Part shown: piece by piece, positions 53,296-61,887 of the stretch
Layout: each line of letters starts with the position of its first letter
Position numbering within the stretch: the stretch's first letter is position 1
Origin: Phycisphaerales bacterium UBA1845
GTDB taxonomy: Bacteria > Planctomycetota > Phycisphaerae > UBA1845
Length of the DNA stretch: 64,000 bases
Direction: 5' to 3'
NCBI GenBank assembly: GCA_002338715.1
Contig: DDIR01000105.1
Coordinates: 1-64,000 of the forward strand
The notes under the pieces: model-generated
Told to the model about the DNA's origin: nothing
Seen by the model: only the letters and a program-made list of their open reading frames with translations
Databases searched by the model: none
Made by a program: the position numbers and the translations under genes

Positions 53296-53937
53296 GTGCA
53301 TCAAAACAGAATTCATTGGGGCAAGGTGTTGGTGTTGGCTGGCTTGCTCACCGGCGGGGTGCAGGTTCAGGCATCGGAGATCGATTTTGAAGTCGGCTTG
53401 AGTGATACGGACACACCAGTGCTGACGTTAATTCGACCGTCGGAGGTGGATGAGCCTTACGTGCTCGCGCGGTTGGCTGAAGGCGAGTTCGAAGGCTATT
53501 ACATGAACATCGAGCCGGGATGGGATGGGTTGGCCGTCGCTCGCCCGGAATCGAATGTCAACGCCCTCGATGAAACCGTCGAAGTCGCGTTGGAGCGGAT
53601 CAGCTTTGATGCGTCGTTCAAGCTCTATGACATTGACGGAAATGAAATCCTCACGTCAGACGGCGACACCCGGGTCTTTGTCGGTGAGCCGGAGACCGAC
53701 GAGTTCATCTGGCACGAGCATTTGCTTTTCGGCGTTGATCCGGGTTCAGACACTTCGCAAACCTATTCAGCCACATTTCGTTTCGTTGACTCCAATGGTG
53801 TTTACGGGGATTCCGAACCCTTTACGCTGACGTTCAAACCCATCGAACCGCAGTCGTGTGGCGGTGGTGGTTGCGGTGCGATCGGCATGGTTGGCATGAT
53901 TCTGACGCTGGTCGGATTGACACGATTTCGCCGCTAG
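53296..53937 (+). CDS. Exported beta-rich protein with CGGGGCG C-terminal sorting-like tail
   Basis: A 213-residue protein. GTG 53296 has GGAGG six bases upstream. A signal peptide (VLVLAGLLTGGVQVQA) is followed by a beta-sandwich-like body of about 150 residues. The end is SCGGGGCGAIG, a hydrophobic helix (MVGMILTLVGLT) and RFRR. This tripartite tail (Cys/Gly motif, helix, Arg cluster) resembles GlyGly-CTERM and MYXO-CTERM sorting signals but matches neither exactly. Processing by a rhomboid-like or exosortase-like enzyme is a guess. The function is unknown. Confidence 0.72.
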   Translation: MHQNRIHWGKVLVLAGLLTGGVQVQASEIDFEVGLSDTDTPVLTLIRPSEVDEPYVLARLAEGEFEGYYMNIEPGWDGLAVARPESNVNALDETVEVALERISFDASFKLYDIDGNEILTSDGDTRVFVGEPETDEFIWHEHLLFGVDPGSDTSQTYSATFRFVDSNGVYGDSEPFTLTFKPIEPQSCGGGGCGAIGMVGMILTLVGLTRFRR

Positions 53938-54012
53938 GTGAATTCCCCTGAACAGCCCGAGGTACAGCAAAACGTCCTATATTTGCAGCACGAAAATCAA
54001 GATTTGAAACGC

Positions 54013-54052
54013 GAATCGCGTCCCGTAAAGCTTGCTTTACCGGACGCGATTC
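54013..54052 (+). terminator. Strong hairpin between exported protein gene and GGDEF gene
   Basis: A near-perfect stem of about 18 bp with one mismatch (GAATCGCGTCC...GGACGCGATTC) and a loop of two to four bases. A convincing T run is lacking (CCTGTTTGG follows), so termination is likely but not certain. It could also be an RNA-stabilising hairpin. Confidence 0.6.
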
Positions 54053-54170
54053 CTGTTTGGGCGGAGCAGCAGTCATATCCCAAGCCGCCTTCATCCGTCG
54101 TCGATGCATTACTAGACGCTGGTGCGATGTTATCTGTCACTCGACCGGTTCGCGCAGACGTCGGCACTTG

Positions 54171-56222
54171 ATGAACGGAGCATGGTCTCAAGTGATTCGT
54201 ATCAGTAGACGGATGACGTTCGCGGCGATCGGGATGTTGATCGTCGCCGCAGTTTGCGCCCTGACCAGTGCGAAGCGCGATCACGCGTTCGTGATGCAAC
54301 TTTACGAACAGTGGATGCCGGTGTTTCTATACACAGTCGCCGGTATGCTGGCTGTGATTGCGGGTGGCGTCTTCGCAACCGGGCGACTTTGGTTGCAGGA
54401 ATCGGCGCGGTTGAAAGAAGCGGTTCGCGAAGCCAAGTCGCACGACACACAGATTGAACCTGCGCAGTTCCGCGTCAAAGAGATTCGCCTTTGCGCCGAC
54501 GTGATCGCCAGCACGTTGGCCACCATGCGACACGAGCACAAGCAGATGAGCGACGTCGCATCTCGCGATCCGTTGACCGGATTGCCCAACCGACGGGCGT
54601 TCATGCAAACGTTGACGCGCGAAGCCGCCGTCGCGGCCAGAACAGGCTGGCCGTTGTCGCTGATGATGATCGACCTTGATCACTTCAAGAAACTCAACGA
54701 CACCTACGGGCACCAAGCCGGTGACTTTGTGTTGAAGCGCGCGTCGCGGAGGATGGCCAGCCAGCTTCGACGAACCGACGAAGTGGCGCGGTACGGCGGT
54801 GAAGAGTTCGTGGTCATCCTTCCCAACACGCGCATCGAGCAGGCCCGCGAGGTGGCTGAGCAGTTGTGCAATGCCCTCCGCTGCGATCCGTTGATCTTCG
54901 AAGGGCAGTCGATCAGTGTGACGGCCAGCATCGGCGTTTCGGAAGTACAGGAGAACAAGGTCGATGATGCGACCGAATTGATCCGCATCGCGGATGAAGC
55001 GCTTTACAAAGCCAAGTCCGAAGGGCGCGATCGCGTCATGCTGGCAGAAGCCGGCAAGGGCAGCGACGGTGAACTTTCAAAGATCATGTCCTCACTGAAA
55101 GTGGAAGCCAAACCGGCGACGCTTGATGCCGTTGATCGTGACGCCATGGCGTTGATGGGCTCGACATTCTCGATTCTGCAACTCATTCCGGACCGCCATC
55201 GGGTGGCCCAGGATATTGTCGAGCAAGTGCTGGCGGTCCTTGGTGGAGACCGTGCCTCGATTCACGTGTTGGATCATGCAACGCGTGGGCTGAAATGTCT
55301 GGCCGACGTGCGCCTTGGTGATGAGGAACTCGTTTTGCCTGAAGCGAGCTTGATGCGCTGGTTTGAGGACCAACAGCAATCGATCGGGTCGAATCACTCA
55401 TCGGTCGTGGATGTGACCATGGAACCGATCGGGCCAGAAGGTCGATCGCGGCCCGTGGTGCGAGTGCCGCTTCAGGCTTCCGGTGAGTTCCTGGGTGTCG
55501 TGGAAGTTGTACCCCAAGGCGGCGAGCCGACATTGACGCAGCGACAGCAATCGGTCCTGGTGGCGCTCAGTGCGATTGGGTGTACGGCCCTTCGAAATTG
55601 CGATCGTCATCAGGCCCTTCAAATTCGATGGGTGCGCCTGATCGAGGCACTGAGCAATACGATTCACTCCATTCACCCATACATGCGTGACCATGCCGAA
55701 CGGGTCAGCGCACTGTCTGTCAAGATTGCCCGCGAACTGGGTCAGACCAACGACGAGGAATTGCAGCAGATTCAGTTGGCGGGCTTGCTGCACGACATTG
55801 GAAAAATCGGATTGCCCCGATCACTGTTCGAGAAGCGTGGACGTTTGCGGGCTGGTGAACGACGCAAGATCGAAGAGCATTGCACGATCGGCGAAAGCAT
55901 CTTGTGCAGGGTCTCGGGCATGGAGTATCTGGCCAAGGTCGTGCGACACCATCACGAACACTTCGACGGCGGCGGATATCCCGACGGGCTCGCGGGCGAT
56001 GAAATTCCGCTGGAATCGCGGATCATCGCGGTGGCGGATGCGTGCGATGCCATGCGGTCCAAACGCCCGTACCGCGAAGGACTCAAGGAAGAGGAACTTC
56101 GCAATCGGTTGCGGCAGGCTTCGGGCACGCAGTTTGACCCGGCTGTCGTCTCCGCATACCTGACGATGGGCAAGGGGACCGAAATCCAGGCGGAGACGCC
56201 CCGGCAACTCTCGTCCGCGTGA
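54171..56222 (+). CDS. Cyclic-di-GMP regulator with GGDEF, GAF and HD-GYP domains
   Basis: A 683-residue inner-membrane protein. Two helices (about 15-32 and 50-70) and a short periplasmic loop are followed by a GGDEF domain with GGEEF at 209-213 and an RxxD inhibitory site (200-203). A GAF-like segment follows (about 320-460). An HD-GYP domain completes the chain (HAERVSALSVKIARELG, LLHDIGKIGLP, HHHEHFDGGGYPDGL). Both the cyclase and phosphodiesterase signatures are intact. The protein could therefore make and break c-di-GMP under GAF or membrane control. ATG 54171 has only a weak ribosome binding site; a longer start is possible. Confidence 0.93.
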   Translation: MNGAWSQVIRISRRMTFAAIGMLIVAAVCALTSAKRDHAFVMQLYEQWMPVFLYTVAGMLAVIAGGVFATGRLWLQESARLKEAVREAKSHDTQIEPAQFRVKEIRLCADVIASTLATMRHEHKQMSDVASRDPLTGLPNRRAFMQTLTREAAVAARTGWPLSLMMIDLDHFKKLNDTYGHQAGDFVLKRASRRMASQLRRTDEVARYGGEEFVVILPNTRIEQAREVAEQLCNALRCDPLIFEGQSISVTASIGVSEVQENKVDDATELIRIADEALYKAKSEGRDRVMLAEAGKGSDGELSKIMSSLKVEAKPATLDAVDRDAMALMGSTFSILQLIPDRHRVAQDIVEQVLAVLGGDRASIHVLDHATRGLKCLADVRLGDEELVLPEASLMRWFEDQQQSIGSNHSSVVDVTMEPIGPEGRSRPVVRVPLQASGEFLGVVEVVPQGGEPTLTQRQQSVLVALSAIGCTALRNCDRHQALQIRWVRLIEALSNTIHSIHPYMRDHAERVSALSVKIARELGQTNDEELQQIQLAGLLHDIGKIGLPRSLFEKRGRLRAGERRKIEEHCTIGESILCRVSGMEYLAKVVRHHHEHFDGGGYPDGLAGDEIPLESRIIAVADACDAMRSKRPYREGLKEEELRNRLRQASGTQFDPAVVSAYLTMGKGTEIQAETPRQLSSA

Positions 56223-56362
56223 TCAGAACTCAGGCGATGCTTGCGATTCAATTCCACGCCAATAGCGTCCGATGCAATTCGCTTTGACACCCCCGCGTGG
56301 ATCAGCTATGTATTGTCCGTGCAGCAAAGATATTTGATCATCTCTGGGTGGAGGGATGAGCG

Positions 56363-57130
56363 ATGAACGCCATTGCGGTCATCCCCGCTCGCTTTGCCTC
56401 CACACGATTTCCCGGGAAACCTCTCGCCAATCAGACCGGAAAGTACCTGATTCAACACGTTTATGAACGTGCGTCGCAGTGTTCGCGCGTGGATCGGGTG
56501 GTGGTCGCGACCGACGACGAGCGGATTCGTGATGCGGTTGAATCGTTCGGCGGTGAGGTGGTGATGACCCGGGCTGACCATCCGACCGGGACGGACCGGG
56601 TGGCGGAGGTGTCGGCTAAGATCGCATCCGATCTGGTGGTCAATGTGCAGGGTGATGAGCCCGAGATCGATCCTGTACACATCGACATGCTCGTTGAGGG
56701 TTTGCAATCCGACGGTGAATCGACAATCGCGACGCTGGCGTGTCCGTTTGCCGTGCTGGACGGTGCGGACCCGCGCGATCCCAATACCGTCAAGGTCGTG
56801 ATCGATGGGTTCGGGCGGGCGATCTACTTCAGCCGCGCGATGATTCCTTATCCGCGCGGCTATGAAACCAAAGGGACCGCCCACCAATCGGCGCCGTACC
56901 TGCTTCATCTCGGCGTGTATGCTTATCGTTCGGGGTTTCTGAAAGAAGTCCAAACGCTGCCGCCGACGCCGTTGGAGCGGACTGAAATGCTGGAGCAGCT
57001 GCGCTGGATCGAACACGGATATCGCATCGCGGTACGTTTGGTGGACCGAGCCGCGATCGGCATCGACACGCCCGAAGACTATCAGGCGTTTGTCGACCGC
57101 AATGGTGCCGGCGACCCGGCGAATCCGTAA
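56363..57130 (+). CDS. kdsB: 3-deoxy-manno-octulosonate cytidylyltransferase
   Basis: A 255-residue CMP-Kdo synthetase, which activates Kdo with CTP for lipid A-core assembly. Signatures are AVIPARFASTRFPGKPL at 5-21, VVVATDDERI, MTRADHPTGTDRVAEV, VVNVQGDEPEI and the C-terminal ERTEMLEQLRW with GIDTPED. GGAGG is placed well before ATG 56363. The next gene is CTP synthase, which makes its co-substrate. That pairing is common. Confidence 0.96.
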   Translation: MNAIAVIPARFASTRFPGKPLANQTGKYLIQHVYERASQCSRVDRVVVATDDERIRDAVESFGGEVVMTRADHPTGTDRVAEVSAKIASDLVVNVQGDEPEIDPVHIDMLVEGLQSDGESTIATLACPFAVLDGADPRDPNTVKVVIDGFGRAIYFSRAMIPYPRGYETKGTAHQSAPYLLHLGVYAYRSGFLKEVQTLPPTPLERTEMLEQLRWIEHGYRIAVRLVDRAAIGIDTPEDYQAFVDRNGAGDPANP

Positions 57131-57158
57131 CCCCAAAAATGATCGACGCGGGATCGGT

Positions 57159-57184
57159 CGTTTTGCAAATTCGTTTTGCAAATT
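57159..57184 (+). repeat. Perfect tandem 13-base repeat upstream of pyrG
   Basis: CGTTTTGCAAATT occurs twice in direct succession (57159-57171 and 57172-57184), 40 bases before the pyrG start. It could be a regulator site; no known motif is claimed. Confidence 0.7.
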
Positions 57185-57224
57185 GTTGTGAGCGTGCAAA
57201 GAACCTGTTGCAGTGGTGGACCCC

Positions 57225-58988
57225 ATGAATCCGGAAGACATGTTTGCATCTGTCGGTGAATCGACCGAGGACACCGAATTCTTCACATCGCTGCCGCCCG
57301 GATACAAACCGGGGCAGACGAAATTCGTCATCGTCGTCGGGACGGTGATGAGCGGTCTGGGCAAAGGCATCTTCTCCAGCTCGCTTGCGCGCATTTTGCA
57401 GGACAAGGGTCTGTCCGTCGCGCCGATCAAGCTCGAAGGATATCTCAATCGCGACAGCGGCACGCTCAATCCCTATCGCCATGGCGAAGTGTTCGTCCTC
57501 GACGACGGAATGGAATGCGACATGGACCTGGGGACGTATGAGCGGATGCTCAACCAGGACCTGACGCGTTTGAACTTTTCGACATCGGGGCAGATTTTTT
57601 CGCGCGTGCTCGAAAAAGAACGCAAGGGTGAATACCTCGGCCGCGACGTGCAGATGATCCCGCACGTGACCGGCGAGGTGAAGTACCACCTGCGGCAGTT
57701 GGCTGTTGAAACCGGTACGGATGTCGTGTTCGTCGAAATCGGCGGGACGGCTGGCGACGTTGAGAACGCGTACTATCTTGAAGCCGTGCGTGAACTGGCG
57801 TTTGAAGAGGGGCCGAACAGTTGCTGCTTCGTCGCGCTGACGTACGTGGTGGAACCGCCGTCGCTGGGTGAACAGAAATCGAAACCGGCGCAGCTCAACA
57901 TCAAGCAATTGATGGCCGTCGGTATCATGCCGCACATCATCGCCTGCCGCGCATCGAGACCGGTGACGCGCAAGGTGCTTGAAAAACTGGCGATGTACAG
58001 CAACGTGCCGATCGACCGCGTGTTCAGCATGCACGATGTCGAGACCGTTTACATGATTCCGGAAGCGCTTCGCGAGGATGGCATCGATGAAACCGTGCTC
58101 GAAACGCTCGATCTGAAAGCCAAAACAGATCCGAAGGTCGAAGCCGAGTCTCGGGCGAACTGGTCCGACTATCTTTCAAAATACCGAGCGGCTTCGACAC
58201 CGGTCACGATCGGCATCACTGGCAAATACACGTCACTTCGCGACAGCTACGCGAGCATCATCCAGGCGCTGGAACATGCCGGGACGCACCATGGCATCAA
58301 GGTTGACATCGTCTGGATCGACAGCACTGAGTTGAGCGATCAGAACGTGGCGCAGCGTTTGAGCGGTGTTGACGGCGTGATTATTCCCGGCGGGTTTGGC
58401 GTTCGCGGCGTCGATGGCAAGATCGCGTGCGTTAAATACGCCCGTGAGCACGGCTTGCCATACCTTGGATTGTGCTACGGTTTTCAGATTGCGGTGATTG
58501 AGTTCGCCCGCAATGTTTGCGGATTGAAAGGCGCGGGGAGCACGGAGATCGATCCGAACGCGCCGCATCCGGTCATCGACATTCTTCCGGAGCAGCGCGC
58601 GTTGGCGTCGATGGGCGGGAACATGCGCCTGGGCGGTCAGGATATCGACGTTGCGAAAGGCTTGATGGTCTCGCAGATGTATGGCGGAGTCGATTCGGTT
58701 CGTTTGCGCTTTCGTCATCGCTACGAAGTCGCGCCGGATTACATCGAGCGACTGGAAGCCGCGGGCTTGGTCTTCTGCGGACGCTCGCCTGATCAACGCA
58801 TCATGCAGATACTTGAACTATCCGCCGCGGAACATCCGTACTTTGTAGCCACGCAAGCCCACGCCGAACTCACCAGCCGCCCGCTTCGACCGGACCCGAT
58901 GTTTCTTGGGCTTGTTGAAGCGGCTAGGGATTTTTCGGGCGGCGGTAAAGCCAATCAAACCAAAAGCGCAAAAGTAACGGCCGACTAG
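57225..58988 (+). CDS. pyrG: CTP synthase (divergent)
   Basis: A 587-residue enzyme that aminates UTP to CTP. The synthetase half (about 30-300) shows VIVVGTVMSGLGKGIFSSSL, HGEVFVLDDGMECDMDLGTY and EKERKGEYLGRDVQMIPHVT. The glutaminase half has PGGFGVRGVDGKIAC, the nucleophile loop LGLCYGFQIAVIEFARNV and the histidine/glutamate pair in TQAHAELTSRP. Several normally invariant stretches differ: the block that usually reads DPYINVDPGTM is EGYLNRDSGTL, and CLGMQ is CYGFQ. The chain is also longer than usual (about 545 residues). ATG 57225 has GGTGGA upstream; a GTG lies 12 bases before. Confidence 0.93.
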   Translation: MNPEDMFASVGESTEDTEFFTSLPPGYKPGQTKFVIVVGTVMSGLGKGIFSSSLARILQDKGLSVAPIKLEGYLNRDSGTLNPYRHGEVFVLDDGMECDMDLGTYERMLNQDLTRLNFSTSGQIFSRVLEKERKGEYLGRDVQMIPHVTGEVKYHLRQLAVETGTDVVFVEIGGTAGDVENAYYLEAVRELAFEEGPNSCCFVALTYVVEPPSLGEQKSKPAQLNIKQLMAVGIMPHIIACRASRPVTRKVLEKLAMYSNVPIDRVFSMHDVETVYMIPEALREDGIDETVLETLDLKAKTDPKVEAESRANWSDYLSKYRAASTPVTIGITGKYTSLRDSYASIIQALEHAGTHHGIKVDIVWIDSTELSDQNVAQRLSGVDGVIIPGGFGVRGVDGKIACVKYAREHGLPYLGLCYGFQIAVIEFARNVCGLKGAGSTEIDPNAPHPVIDILPEQRALASMGGNMRLGGQDIDVAKGLMVSQMYGGVDSVRLRFRHRYEVAPDYIERLEAAGLVFCGRSPDQRIMQILELSAAEHPYFVATQAHAELTSRPLRPDPMFLGLVEAARDFSGGGKANQTKSAKVTAD

Positions 58989-58998
58989 GTCGACCGTT

Positions 58999-59064
58999 CG
59001 TAGGGTGGGCCGTGCCCACCATGTCGTTGCGATTCAAACAGCGGTGGGCACGGCCCACCCTACG
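58999..59064 (+). repeat. Inverted-repeat element IR-A, copy 3
   Basis: Perfect 22-base arms (58999-59020, 59043-59064) identical to those of copy 2, with a shorter 22-base centre. It lies ten bases after the pyrG stop. Confidence 0.9.
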
Positions 59065-59086
59065 GTCGCGAATCATCTCCCAAGTC

Positions 59087-59250
59087 GTCATTCCCGCGCA
59101 GGCGGGAATCCAGGGGAAAGCGTTACCACTTTCGACGACGCGATTTCGATTAAACGACACTGACCGTGCGCGATTCTTTGCGCCACTTGTGATGGAGAAG
59201 GCCGCGTGGTCTTCTGGCCCGCTCTGGATTCCCGCTTTCGCGGGAATGAC
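59087..59250 (+). repeat. Pair of REP-like palindromes in inverted orientation
   Basis: Unit 59087-59113 (GTCATTCCCGC...GGGAATCCAG) and its inverted counterpart 59224-59250 (CTGGATTCCCGC...GGGAATGAC) form a larger inverted pair. Both resemble the unit at 37533. They fill the gap between pyrG and argF, a convergent pair. Confidence 0.85.
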
Positions 59251-59269
59251 GGCACGTCGCGAAAGTCCC

Positions 59270-60202
59270 TTAACCCGCCAGCAGCACCATCAGCGCTTTT
59301 TGCGCATGCAGGCGATTCTCGGCTTGGTCGAAGATCACGCAGTTCGGCGTGCGCGACGTTTCGAAGTCGATCTCTTCGCCGTAGTGAGCGGGCAGGCAGT
59401 GCATGATAATCGCGCCCGGGTTGGTCGCAGCCATCAGCTTGGCGTTGACCTGGTATCCGGCGAATCGTTCGCGACGTTCGGCGGCTTCATCTTCCTGACC
59501 CATGCTGGCCCACGCATCGGTGTACACCACGTCGGCGTTGGCGACGCCCGACAGATCGGTGACGGCTTCGATTGTGCAGTTGTGCTCTTTACCCATCGCG
59601 GCTGCTTCCGCGCAGATTTTTGCGTCGGGTTCGTAGTTGGGCGGAGTGACGGCCGTCATGTGCATGCCGACCTGGGCGCAGCCGAACATCAGCGAGTGGG
59701 TCATGTTGTTGCCGTCGCCGACGTATGCAAGCTTCAAGCCTTCGAGGCGGCCTTTCTTTTCACCGATGGTTTGCAGGTCGGCGAGAACCTGACACGGGTG
59801 CTCTTCGTCGGAAAGACCGTTGATCACCGGGACTGTCGCGTGGGTCGCGAGGTCGACGACGATATCATGGCCAAACGTCCGGGCCATGATGATGTCGCAA
59901 TAACGCGAGAGAACTTTCGCGATGTCTTCGGTCGGTTCGCGTTTTCCGATGGAGATGTCGGTCGGTGCGAGGTAGATCGCGTGCCCGCCGAGTTGGGTCA
60001 TGCCCGATTCGAACGAGACGCGGGTGCGCAGCGACGGCTTTTGAAAAATCATCGCCAACGTCTTGCCCGCAAGCAGCGGATGGGGTTGGCCCCGGAAGCG
60101 TTCGAGCTTCAACGTGTCGGCGGTGCGGAGGATTTCGAGAATCTCCTCACGCGAGAAATCCTTGAGTGATACGAGACTGCGTCCCTTCAAGCTGACGGCC
60201 AT
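59270..60202 (-). CDS. argF: Ornithine carbamoyltransferase
   Basis: A 310-residue transcarbamoylase joining carbamoyl phosphate and ornithine to give citrulline. The carbamoyl-phosphate motif is SLRTR at 57-61 (usually STRTR), followed by HPCQVLADLQT around 134-144, DAWASMGQE near 228-236 and HCLPAH at 267-272. ATG 60202 has GGAG eight bases upstream. It lies downstream of rocD in the same orientation and between IR-A copies 3 and 4. Confidence 0.95.
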   Translation of the reverse strand: MAVSLKGRSLVSLKDFSREEILEILRTADTLKLERFRGQPHPLLAGKTLAMIFQKPSLRTRVSFESGMTQLGGHAIYLAPTDISIGKREPTEDIAKVLSRYCDIIMARTFGHDIVVDLATHATVPVINGLSDEEHPCQVLADLQTIGEKKGRLEGLKLAYVGDGNNMTHSLMFGCAQVGMHMTAVTPPNYEPDAKICAEAAAMGKEHNCTIEAVTDLSGVANADVVYTDAWASMGQEDEAAERRERFAGYQVNAKLMAATNPGAIIMHCLPAHYGEEIDFETSRTPNCVIFDQAENRLHAQKALMVLLAG

Positions 60203-60251
60203 TGGATGAACTCCGTATATGCGTGCGCACATCGTGCGCGGCAGTTTTGTG

Positions 60252-60318
60252 CGTAGGGTGGGCCGTGCCCACCATGTCGTTGAATTCGCGAACGGCGGTG
60301 GGCATGGCCCACCCTACG
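60252..60318 (+). repeat. Inverted-repeat element IR-A, copy 4
   Basis: 22-base arms (60252-60273, 60297-60318) with one mismatch (GGCATGGCCC in the right arm). It separates rocD from argF. Confidence 0.88.
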
Positions 60319-60333
60319 TTGCGATCCTTACAG

Positions 60334-61575
60334 TTATTGCAGTACGTTGATGACGCGCTCGACTGCCCAGTCCAGATCGGCTTCGCTGATATTCAGCGGC
60401 GGGGCGATGCGCATCACGTTCTGCACAGTGTCTTTGCAGAGCATGCCTTCAGCCATCAACTTCTTGCACCACGGTTTCGCCGCGCCGGCTTCTTCGGTCA
60501 TTTCGATTCCGATGAGCAAGCCCTTACCGCGCACTTCCTTGATCTTGGAGCAGTTGGCCGCCCGGAGTTTCTCGCGGAACGCCTGTCCCTTGGCATCAGA
60601 CTGACCGGCAAGGTCTTCTTCGACGAGGGTCTTAATCGCTTTGCGGGCAACGGCGCAGGCCAGCGGGTTTCCGCCGAACGTGCTGCCATGATCGCCGGGG
60701 TTGAACACGCCGAGGATCTCCTTCGAAGCGACGATACCTGAAACCGGCATGACACCGCCGCCGAGGGCTTTGCCCATGATGATGATGTCGGGCTTGACGT
60801 CTTCATGGTCGACGGCGAAACGTCGGCCCGTGCGTCCGAGACCGGTCTGCACTTCGTCGTCGATCATCAGGATGTTGTTCTTCGTGCAGATTTCGCGAAC
60901 CTGCTTGAGGAAGCCTTCCGGCGGAACGACGACGCCACCTTCGCCCTGAATCGGTTCAAAAAGAAAACCAACCGTGTTCGGTGTGATGGCGGCTTGCAGT
61001 GCATCGATCGAACCGTATTCGACCAACGGGAAACCGGGCGTGAATGGACCGAAGCCATCCTTGGTCTGCGCATCATCGCTGAAGCTGATGACGGTGGTGG
61101 TGCGGCCATGAAAGTTCCCGGTGCAGCAGATGATCTGCGCCTTGTCGTGTTCGACGCCTTTGACTTTGTAACCCCACTTGCGTGTGGTCTTGATGGCCGT
61201 TTCGACGGCTTCCGCGCCGGTGTTCATCGGAAGGACCATGTCCATGCCGGTGAACTTGGTGATTTCTTCGCAGAACGGTCCGAACTGATCGTTTTGAAAC
61301 GCGCGGGATGTCAGCGTGAGCTTGCGCGCCTGGTTGATGAATGCTTCGAGAATGCCTTCGTGCGAGTGGCCGAAGTTGAGCGCGGAATAGGCGCTGAGGC
61401 AATCGAGGTACTTGTTGCCTTCGACGTCCCAAACCCACGATCCTTCACCGCGCGAAATCACGACGGGCAGCGGTTCATAGTTGTGGGCGCTGTACTGCGA
61501 CACCATCGCCATGTGTTCGTTGCTACCGAGTTTGGCTTGATTGGCGACTGCGCCAGATTCGTGTACTTGTGTCAT
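60334..61575 (-). CDS. rocD: Ornithine aminotransferase
   Basis: A 413-residue class III aminotransferase turning ornithine and 2-oxoglutarate into glutamate semialdehyde and glutamate. Signatures are NTGAEAVETAIKTTRKWGY around 118-136, GNFHGRTTTVISFS, VEYGSIDALQ, IDDEVQTGLGRTG and the PLP lysine in MGKALGGG (Lys269). HSTFGGNPLACAVA is preserved as GSTFGGNPLACAVA. The combination of motifs favours ornithine over acetylornithine or GABA. ATG 61575 has GAGG upstream. With argF downstream it sets the fate of ornithine. Confidence 0.92.
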   Translation of the reverse strand: MTQVHESGAVANQAKLGSNEHMAMVSQYSAHNYEPLPVVISRGEGSWVWDVEGNKYLDCLSAYSALNFGHSHEGILEAFINQARKLTLTSRAFQNDQFGPFCEEITKFTGMDMVLPMNTGAEAVETAIKTTRKWGYKVKGVEHDKAQIICCTGNFHGRTTTVISFSDDAQTKDGFGPFTPGFPLVEYGSIDALQAAITPNTVGFLFEPIQGEGGVVVPPEGFLKQVREICTKNNILMIDDEVQTGLGRTGRRFAVDHEDVKPDIIIMGKALGGGVMPVSGIVASKEILGVFNPGDHGSTFGGNPLACAVARKAIKTLVEEDLAGQSDAKGQAFREKLRAANCSKIKEVRGKGLLIGIEMTEEAGAAKPWCKKLMAEGMLCKDTVQNVMRIAPPLNISEADLDWAVERVINVLQ

Positions 61576-61887
61576 GGTCGTATCCCTCAAAATTACTTCG
61601 ATGCATCGGAGTTCGGGCGTCCGATCCTGGCTATTTCTATATCCTGTTGTCGGCTGATTTGGATCACCGACTCCGATGGCTTTATTCGATTGGTTGCGTA
61701 TGACCGCGAGACGGATTTGCAACCGACTGTTTTTTGGATGGCAGTTTGCGCGACACCGTTTTGGCTAGGATAGTTGCGCACCACGATTGACGTCGTCCTC
61801 CGCGTGGCCGGTGATGACCTCCCGGTTGGGGTGAGTTTCGGTAACCATGCTGCGATTATTAAGGGTTTCGGACGCGCAATGCAACCA
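61576..61887. other. Intergenic region upstream of rocD
   Basis: About 310 bases between the PEP-CTERM gene stop and the rocD start. Several AT-rich stretches could hold a promoter, but none is convincing. No gene or RNA was recognised. Confidence 0.35.

Noticed and set aside
56306..58034. Overlapping minus-strand open frames opposite kdsB and pyrG
   Set aside because: Both plus-strand enzymes are unmistakable; the minus frames are compositional shadows.
59012..60169. Plus-strand open frame opposite argF
   Set aside because: argF motifs are complete on the other strand. The frame starts inside repeat elements and has no family features.
60805..61773. Plus-strand open frame opposite rocD
   Set aside because: It is antisense to a complete aminotransferase with no own signals.
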